From NCBI GenBank assembly GCA_002495535.1, contig DAFX01000041.1, forward strand, positions 1-7,255: DNA of 7,255 bases. The letters run 5' to 3'. Positions 1 through 4,781 of this stretch are shown piece after piece. The position numbers and the translations under genes are program-made. The notes beneath the pieces were generated by a model. That model had not been told where the DNA came from and made no database searches. It saw nothing but the letters and a program-made list of their open reading frames with translations. The DNA is from Euryarchaeota archaeon UBA433 (lineage in GTDB: Archaea; Thermoplasmatota; Poseidoniia; Poseidoniales; Poseidoniaceae). Each line of letters starts with the position of its first letter. Within the stretch, counting starts at the first letter, position 1.

Positions 1-84
1 GGTACCACCTGTGAAGTCAAGGTGACCATCACCGACACCCGCCAAGGCATGACTCTCGATGAGTCCACTTCCTTCGCTGAGTGA
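1..84 (+). CDS. C-terminal end of an unidentified protein (5' truncated)
   Basis: Frame 1 is open from the first base and ends at TGA 82-84, giving 27 residues that end in DESTSFAE. The stretch CEVKVTITD alternates polar and hydrophobic residues like an edge beta-strand, as at the end of an Ig/PKD-like extracellular domain, but 27 residues cannot establish a family. The reading frame is supported mainly by its junction with the next gene: the TGA lies inside a GTGA, so the longest start of the downstream glycosyltransferase (GTG 81) overlaps it by 4 nt. That is a common arrangement for translationally coupled genes. The function is unknown and the start lies outside the window. Confidence 0.5.
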   Translation, partial: GTTCEVKVTITDTRQGMTLDESTSFAE

Positions 85-1274
85 AGCGACCATATCTCCC
101 TTGCATTCTTATGGAAAGCGACCTTCGCCAATCCATGAGCGAAGGACCCGGCTCGGTTGACCCTCTTCTAAAGGGCGACGGCACACCGTTCAAAATTGCG
201 GTTTTAATCCCAACCATCAACAACGCCGATGAACTCGACATTGTGCTCGAGCGTTTGTCCAAGCAAACTTACAGCGACTTTGAAATTGTCATCGCCGACT
301 CCAAATCGAAGGACCACACCAAACAAGTGTGCGAAAAATACGGTGCCACATGGATTGAAGATCCTTCTCGAAACCGAGCGGATGCATGCAACTATGTCTT
401 GCGGCAAATGGATCATGAACTCGTGCTGTTCACCGATGATGACACCATTCCTCCACTGGATTGGGTCGAAAAATTGGTTCGCTGGTTCAAGGACGATGAA
501 GTCGGCGCTGTTGGCGGACCTAACTTTGCACCTGATGAAGATCCATTCGGAGCAAAATGCGCTGATGTTGCTTTCTGCACCCGGTTCATGACAGCCGGCA
601 CTCGATACGGTGCGCAACCAAAGGGCGAACTTGTACCAATCACCCACAACCCGGGCGTTAACTGCGCTCACCGAATGGCGAACTTGAGAGAAGTCGATTT
701 CTTTGAACCCGGTTGCATCGGAGCAGAAGACGTTGTGCTCGATGCAAAAATTCAGCGGGCCGGGCACAAGCTGTTCATCGATCCTTCAAACGTCATGCCA
801 CATCGACGACGACGCCCGTTCAAGCCCTACATGAAACAAATGAGGAATTACGGCTACACTCGAATGGTCGCCAACAAGCGCTGGCCGGAAATCGCAGTTT
901 GGTCGCACACCGCCATTGGCATGTTTCCTTGGCTGGTTGTTGGGGCACTGCTCGCCATGGTGTATGGAGCGCTCACCGGTGGAGCAGAAGCCGATCTTTG
1001 GTTCTCACTTGCCGGAGATTGGAATGCATCCCGCATAGCCTTCCATATCCCGCTTGGCATGGTTTCGTTCTACATTGGACTGGCGTGGCTTGGCGCAGCA
1101 ATCGGGACTTCACCGCACAGATCACTTGGAACCGTGTTCTTCGCACCACTGTTCGTGTTCTTAGCGCATTGGGCGTACGGCCAGGGCGTGAATAAAGCAT
1201 GGCGTGAAATCCGGCGAACCGGTGGAAAGGCTGGAGAAGGCGCTCAAATTGACGATCGTATCCGCACCGCTTGA
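81..1274 (+). CDS. Family 2 glycosyltransferase with C-terminal membrane helices (ExoA-like layout)
   Basis: Predicted to transfer a sugar from a nucleotide-sugar donor at the cytoplasmic face of the membrane, during synthesis of a surface glycan or lipid-linked oligosaccharide. Numbered from GTG 81, the GT-A domain begins at residue 38 (KIAVLIPTINNADELD). The nucleotide-binding region ends in IADSKSKDHT (71-80). RNRADACN (97-104) follows, then the metal-binding Asp cluster D119-D121 in FTDDDTIPP. GGPNFAPDEDPFG (145-157) and the acidic GCIGAEDVV motif (E216-D217, catalytic-base region) come next. A very basic segment, HRRRRPFKPYMKQMRNYGYTR (241-261), precedes about three hydrophobic segments near 274-297, 322-342 and 349-366. 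This soluble-then-membrane order resembles ExoA-type GT2 enzymes. Start: GTG 81 gives a 4-nt overlap with the upstream gene; ATG 111 or ATG 135 would remove only unconserved N-terminal residues and is equally possible. No clear ribosome binding site is visible. Acceptor and donor cannot be read from the sequence. Confidence 0.9.
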   Translation: MKRPYLPCILMESDLRQSMSEGPGSVDPLLKGDGTPFKIAVLIPTINNADELDIVLERLSKQTYSDFEIVIADSKSKDHTKQVCEKYGATWIEDPSRNRADACNYVLRQMDHELVLFTDDDTIPPLDWVEKLVRWFKDDEVGAVGGPNFAPDEDPFGAKCADVAFCTRFMTAGTRYGAQPKGELVPITHNPGVNCAHRMANLREVDFFEPGCIGAEDVVLDAKIQRAGHKLFIDPSNVMPHRRRRPFKPYMKQMRNYGYTRMVANKRWPEIAVWSHTAIGMFPWLVVGALLAMVYGALTGGAEADLWFSLAGDWNASRIAFHIPLGMVSFYIGLAWLGAAIGTSPHRSLGTVFFAPLFVFLAHWAYGQGVNKAWREIRRTGGKAGEGAQIDDRIRTA

Positions 1275-1280
1275 AACAAC

Positions 1281-1306
1281 CTCGGATACAATCGAGTGAT
1301 TTTGTT
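1281..1306 (+). terminator. Possible terminator of the GT2 gene: weak hairpin plus T-rich tract
   Basis: Six bases after the GT2 stop, CTCGG (1281-1285) can pair with TCGAG (1292-1296) across a 6-nt ATACAA loop, with one G-T wobble. It is followed by the T-rich run TTTTGTT (1300-1306). Archaeal termination depends mainly on the T-run, so the tract may matter more than the weak stem. The position in a short convergent gap fits a terminator. The stem is too short to be sure. Confidence 0.3.
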
Positions 1307-1309
1307 CGA

Positions 1310-1329
1310 GGGCGAAATGGTACTCGCCC
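1310..1329. repeat. Perfect 6-bp inverted repeat in the convergent gap
   Basis: GGGCGA (1310-1315) and TCGCCC (1324-1329) are exact reverse complements separated by an 8-nt AATGGTAC loop. The right arm abuts the stop codon of the minus-strand glycosyltransferase (TAG, 1332-1330). The element could form a GC-rich hairpin in either transcript and protect or end the 3' ends, but no T-run follows it on the minus strand. A 6-bp stem can arise by chance. Confidence 0.35.
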
Positions 1330-2268
1330 CTATCGATAAAATGAATTCAGCCAATTTCCATCATCGTCATGATAGCGTAGGTTGTAGGCGGTTGGAATGT
1401 CCTCAGTTGCCCACTGCCAATGGCCTTGGCCATTGAAGCCCATCGTTTCGTAAAGTTCGGGCGAGCAATGGACCCCGAGTACACCGAAGTAAAAGGCATG
1501 GGGAACGCGGGTGGTAAGGCGGTGAAGACCCGCTTTGTAGAGGGCGAGTGAGGTAATCGCATCTTGACTTGTGGGGGCACTTCGCCACGGAATGCTTGGG
1601 AAAGGATTGCTGACTGCTTCGGATGGGGGGTCGATCATAGGGCCGGAATGACGTTGTGTGCTTTGGCGCAAGACCTGTTTCATAAATCTTCGAATCCGAT
1701 AGTGAGGGCGTTTATTGTAGGGGCGCTTCTGCAAAAACTTGCGCTCGTATTCGTAAAGCGTGGGCTTGATTGCATCCCAGACTCGTTTGGTTAAGCAGTA
1801 GGACACAAAGTGGCGATTGGTGAGTTCGACATCATTCATATGCGGCAGCAATTCTTCTGCTGTACCCGCCTCAACATTCCAGACTTGGACGGTCCCTGCA
1901 TCGCTGAATTGTTCTGCCCAGTCAGACAAAGCCAAGAGTGTTGTAAGGTAGGTCGAATTGAGTTCAATGTCGTTCTCAACCATGACCATCCGGTCGTAGC
2001 CCTGTTCATCCAATACTTCTCTTCGGGCGCCGATGAGTTGGGAGCCAACGCCAAAATTATGAGGTCTTAGAACAATCGAGGTGAAGGGTATTCCTGATGA
2101 TTCAATCAGTTCTTTGAGTTCATCTTGCTGGCTTCCCTCGCCACCGTCCAGATAATGGATGACGTCAACACTGCCGTCGAGGACTTCTGGGCACTTCCCC
2201 AATGAAGAGAGCATACGCGAGAAATACTCGGGGCGGCCGTAACCAAAGGTTGTCACAGCTGTGCGCAT
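1330..2268 (-). CDS. Divergent GT-A-fold glycosyltransferase-like protein
   Basis: Probable nucleotide-sugar-dependent glycosyltransferase of 312 residues, cytoplasmic, with no membrane segment seen. It opens directly on the first strand of a GT-A fold (MRTAVTTFGYGRPEYFSRML, 1-20). VIHYLDGG (37-43), SIVLRPHNFGVG (64-75) and the strand DRMVMVENDIELNSTYL (92-108) follow. In that strand E98-N99-D100 occupies the place of the DXD/EDD metal motif; the layout recalls GT2 and GT13 (GNT-I-like) enzymes. FGVLGVHCSPELYE (261-274) may hold a C-terminal metal-binding His (H267). A very basic stretch lies at about 181-206. Start choice: ATG 2268 begins exactly at the fold. The frame stays open upstream to TTG 2409 (+47 residues), with GTG 2337 in between, but these add low-complexity, unconserved sequence. 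No Shine-Dalgarno motif precedes 2268. It converges on the GT2 gene and diverges from the small membrane protein gene. Fold assignment is fairly firm; donor, acceptor and family are not. Confidence 0.75.
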   Translation of the reverse strand: MRTAVTTFGYGRPEYFSRMLSSLGKCPEVLDGSVDVIHYLDGGEGSQQDELKELIESSGIPFTSIVLRPHNFGVGSQLIGARREVLDEQGYDRMVMVENDIELNSTYLTTLLALSDWAEQFSDAGTVQVWNVEAGTAEELLPHMNDVELTNRHFVSYCLTKRVWDAIKPTLYEYERKFLQKRPYNKRPHYRIRRFMKQVLRQSTQRHSGPMIDPPSEAVSNPFPSIPWRSAPTSQDAITSLALYKAGLHRLTTRVPHAFYFGVLGVHCSPELYETMGFNGQGHWQWATEDIPTAYNLRYHDDDGNWLNSFYR

Positions 2269-2283
2269 GGCTGTGTGAAATGG

Positions 2284-2296
2284 TCTTGATTCAAGA
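2284..2296. promoter_or_regulatory. 13-bp palindrome upstream of the minus-strand glycosyltransferase
   Basis: TCTTGA-T-TCAAGA is a perfect palindrome with one central base, centred at 2290. That is 22 bases upstream of ATG 2268 on the minus strand. If the transcript is leaderless or nearly so, this falls where the BRE/TATA region would be, so a bound regulator could block initiation. The half-site TCTTGA recurs at 2416-2421. The operator role is inference. If translation instead started at 2337 or 2409, the palindrome would be inside coding sequence. Confidence 0.3.
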
Positions 2297-2430
2297 GGCT
2301 GGTGTTCAATCGCGGCTTTCAGTGGCTTCTTCGACACCCCTACCAGATACCCGCCCCGAGTCGGAATCAGACTCACAAATAGCCCCAGGGGGAGAGGATG
2401 ATGTGACAAATAGGGTCTTGAAAGGCGAGT

Positions 2431-2461
2431 TTTGATGCTTCAATCAAAGGGAACACCTTTG
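2431..2461. promoter_or_regulatory. Two overlapping inverted repeats in the divergent spacer
   Basis: TTTGAT (2431-2436) pairs with ATCAAA (2443-2448) across a 6-nt gap. CAAAGG (2445-2450) pairs with CCTTTG (2456-2461) across a 5-nt gap. The two dyads share bases 2445-2448, so as RNA the hairpins would be mutually exclusive; as DNA they form staggered operator-like sites. The element lies 23-53 bases before ATG 2484 of the small membrane protein, overlapping the likely promoter position. Regulatory function is inference from position and symmetry. Confidence 0.35.
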
Positions 2462-2483
2462 TTTGAGAGGAAGAGCGGTGTCT

Positions 2484-2801
2484 ATGGTGCGTCGTACATT
2501 TGCCGATCGTATCTCCGATTTGGACCAGCCAGATATGCGCACCGATGAAGAGGAAATTTGGGGCGTCGTTCGAGCGATTCTCACCCTGACTCGAATCGCA
2601 GTTTTGTTGAGCATCATCATCATTGCAGAGATGCTTGAGGAGTATTTCTTCAACGGATTGAGTGTTGCCATCTGGTCGCTCATTATTGGCATACCACTGT
2701 TCTTCGCCCTTTCGATTTCAATCATTCTTGGTGACCGTTTTCTTGGCAAAGACAAAGAAAGTGAATCTACGGTGATTCGCCCCATTCGACAACGAAGTTA
2801 A
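2484..2801 (+). CDS. Small two-helix membrane protein, unknown function
   Basis: A 105-residue protein I do not recognise. A charged cytoplasmic-like N-terminus with acidic DEEEIW (21-26) precedes a first hydrophobic helix around 29-49 (ending in LLSIIIIAEM). A short EEYFFNG link and a second helix at about 60-83 follow, then a polar tail (GDRFLGKDKESES, ending RQRS). Positive charges near both ends suggest both termini are inside. Start: ATG 2484 is preceded by GGTG at 2477-2480, a weak Shine-Dalgarno-like match; the frame is open back to TTG 2463, which would add seven residues. The opposite strand is also open over most of this stretch, but that product is Ser/Arg-rich and looks like a shadow, whereas this frame gives clean helices. 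The stop TAA (2799-2801) overlaps the stop of the convergent ABC transporter gene. There is no catalytic motif. Confidence 0.7.
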   Translation: MVRRTFADRISDLDQPDMRTDEEEIWGVVRAILTLTRIAVLLSIIIIAEMLEEYFFNGLSVAIWSLIIGIPLFFALSISIILGDRFLGKDKESESTVIRPIRQRS

Positions 2802-4678
2802 TCTTCGGCACTGCTCAATCCAGCCATGTCGCCGGTCTGAATGGTCCATTGGCTTGCGTACACTCCACCTGCTTCAACAAGGGAATCGTGAGTGCCACGC
2901 TCGACGACCGCTCCGTCAACCATTGACAGAATCTCATTGGCATTGCGAATGGTGCTCAATCGGTGAGCAACTGCAATTGTTGCTCGGTCCGAACCGCTTG
3001 CGATGAGGTTCTCTTGTATTCTGCGTTCTGTTTCTGCATCAAGGGCACTCGATGCTTCATCGAGGATCAACAGACTGGGTTGCTTGAGGAGGGCTCTGGC
3101 AAGGGAAACTCGTGCTCGTTGGCCACCGCTCAGTTTGGCACCTCTGTCACCAACCATGGTGTCGAGCTTTTCTTCCAAATCTTGGACGAAATCCCAAGAG
3201 CCTGCAAGCTTGAGGGCCACTTCAAGTTCATCTTCTGAGGCTTCTTGATTGTACTTGACATTGTCACGCACGGTACCGTAAAACAAGAACGGTTCCTGTG
3301 AAACAAAACCTATCTTATCGCGAACGGAATCGAGGGTGTAATCGTTGATGCTTCGCCCGTTGATCAGCACATCGCCGCTGTCAGGCACGTAATACCGCAT
3401 GAGCAGTTTGAGGATGGTGGTCTTTCCTGCACCTGTGTGCCCCATAACCCCGAGGAAATCACCACCCTCAGCATTGAAAGAAATCCCGCTGAGTACCTTG
3501 ATCGTCGTGTTTGGATACGTGAAGTGGACATCGCGGAATTCAACCGAAGCAATGCCCTCTTCCAGGTCAACAGCGTCTTCTGCATCGGTAATGGTCGGTT
3601 GCAAATCAATGGCTGCAAACACACGGCGTGCTGCTGCTTCGCCCCGTTGTAATTGATTGATGAGGATTCCAAAAATGAACATCGGCATGGTCATACGTGT
3701 GCTGATCAAAAGGAAGGTCACCAATTCCCCGGTCGAGATTTCACCGGTGCTGGCAAGCCAACCACCTGCGGTGACCAAGAGGCCAAAAGCGACGCCAGCA
3801 ATCACGTAAATCATAGGCAAAAATCGATTTCTGTCTCGGCTTGCACCCATCGCTTGGTCGCGGTATGAGCCAGATTCTCGGGACACTCGGTTGGCCTCCC
3901 ATGATTGTGCATTGTAGGCTTGGACAACGGAAATTCCGCTGATGAGGTTTTCCAAAACGGCGTGGATGTCCCCTGTGGATTCCCTTTGCTTCCGGTACTT
4001 GCGCTGGACCCTGGTGGAGAACCAATAGACGCACGGGATGATGAATAGAATTGGTCCAAATAAAATCCCTGCTAATTTCAGCGACATCGATGCTAAGATG
4101 ACGAATGCTGTCAGGAAGGTGAAAATGATTCGAATGATCGACGTCGACGAATCTGAAACCACGTCCTCTAACTGGTTTACATCGCTTGAAAGAACAGACA
4201 TGATTTGACCGGTTTGCCTCATGTCGTAATAGGAGGCTTCCATGCTGATCAACGAGCGAGTGGCGTCCATTCGCAAATCGTGCTGAATCTTGTAACCGAG
4301 TGTTTGCCATGAATATTCAGAGATCCCCTGAAAAACTGCAAGCATTGCAAAACCAAGGAAAATCATGAACCCATAGCCAACCGCTGGGTCGCCATGAATG
4401 GCGTTGACTGCGTCTTGGACAAATCCTGGCCCAACCATTGTACCGATGCCTCCATCAGATTTCGATGTGAAATAATCGACGGCCCAGCCAATGGCAACAA
4501 AGGGCACCAAGTCGACAATTCGAGCGCAGGCATTACCGATGAAACCAGCCATCAAACGGCGAGGATAACGCAAGGCATAGGGGACAACACGCCAGACTTG
4601 TCGGCCGAGAACCTGATGATTCTCGTTGATGTCATCGGGGGACATCGGGTCTGACTTGGAAGCGTGGGCTCTCGTCAT
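2798..4678 (-). CDS. ABC exporter half-transporter, fused permease and ATPase (MsbA/MdlB type)
   Basis: A 626-residue type IV (type I exporter) ABC half-transporter, expected to work as a dimer in the cytoplasmic membrane and export a lipid, drug or other hydrophobic compound using ATP. The transmembrane domain spans about 30-345, with hydrophobic segments near 43-65, 101-120, 181-200, 203-220, 286-308 and 318-340. The nucleotide-binding domain is complete: aromatic A-loop Y388, Walker A GHTGAGKT (413-420), Q-loop Q461 in FVSQEP, signature LSGGQ (516-520), Walker B LLILDE (536-541, E541 catalytic), D-loop SALD (544-547) and H-loop H572. The catalytic residues are intact, so one protein could form an active homodimer; no partner half-transporter is in the window. 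ATG 4678 is the longest start; ATG 4645 (residue 12) is an alternative, and neither has a clear ribosome binding site. It diverges from the protease gene by 103 nt and overlaps the small membrane protein gene tail to tail. The substrate cannot be deduced. Confidence 0.95.
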   Translation of the reverse strand: MTRAHASKSDPMSPDDINENHQVLGRQVWRVVPYALRYPRRLMAGFIGNACARIVDLVPFVAIGWAVDYFTSKSDGGIGTMVGPGFVQDAVNAIHGDPAVGYGFMIFLGFAMLAVFQGISEYSWQTLGYKIQHDLRMDATRSLISMEASYYDMRQTGQIMSVLSSDVNQLEDVVSDSSTSIIRIIFTFLTAFVILASMSLKLAGILFGPILFIIPCVYWFSTRVQRKYRKQRESTGDIHAVLENLISGISVVQAYNAQSWEANRVSRESGSYRDQAMGASRDRNRFLPMIYVIAGVAFGLLVTAGGWLASTGEISTGELVTFLLISTRMTMPMFIFGILINQLQRGEAAARRVFAAIDLQPTITDAEDAVDLEEGIASVEFRDVHFTYPNTTIKVLSGISFNAEGGDFLGVMGHTGAGKTTILKLLMRYYVPDSGDVLINGRSINDYTLDSVRDKIGFVSQEPFLFYGTVRDNVKYNQEASEDELEVALKLAGSWDFVQDLEEKLDTMVGDRGAKLSGGQRARVSLARALLKQPSLLILDEASSALDAETERRIQENLIASGSDRATIAVAHRLSTIRNANEILSMVDGAVVERGTHDSLVEAGGVYASQWTIQTGDMAGLSSAED

Positions 4679-4781
4679 GTTTCAACGGCGCGAACCACGG
4701 CATTTGAACCCTCGCTGGTTAAGCCTGAACAATTGGCAATCCTACCAATCATTCATGTGGGAGCCGCGACTAACCCCGACC
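4679..4781. promoter_or_regulatory. Divergent promoter region between the ABC exporter and the protease
   Basis: These 103 bases must hold the promoters of both divergent genes. ATTGG (4732-4736) and CCAAT (4745-4749) form an inverted repeat with an 8-nt gap near the middle, a possible shared operator. On the minus strand, TTCAAAT at about 4702-4708 lies roughly 27 bases before ATG 4678, where an archaeal TATA box would sit for a leaderless mRNA; the match is weak. No good TATA box or Shine-Dalgarno motif is seen for the protease. Its alternative in-frame ATG at 4755 lies within this region. Confidence 0.35.

Noticed and set aside
1..6. KpnI-type GGTACC at the first base, suggesting a cloning junction
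   Set aside because: The site also occurs near 3273 within the ABC gene, and coding sequence runs through it. A cut at window start is not evidence of a construct.
204..767. Long 187-codon open frame antisense to the GT2 gene
   Set aside because: The opposite strand encodes clear GT2 motifs in one uninterrupted frame. The antisense product has no recognisable domain and is explained by codon bias.
713..1195. 160-codon plus-strand frame rich in Arg, His and Ser inside the GT2 gene
   Set aside because: It is a +2 shadow of the GT2 frame over its membrane part; the composition is not protein-like.
2619..2633. Short ATC-type trinucleotide run as a possible microsatellite
   Set aside because: It is a few Ile codons in a transmembrane helix and is explained by coding constraint.
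2444..2785. 113-codon minus-strand frame opposite the small membrane protein
   Set aside because: It is Ser/Arg/Met-rich without helices or motifs. The plus-strand frame gives two clean transmembrane segments and sensible charged ends.
3741..4310. 189-codon minus-strand frame inside the ABC exporter
   Set aside because: It lies on the same strand but in another frame of an intact ABC transporter, has abnormal His/Arg composition and no domain.
4695..4715. GGTTCAAATGCC on the minus strand resembling a tRNA T-loop
   Set aside because: The flanking bases do not form a T-stem, and no acceptor, D or anticodon arms fit around it.
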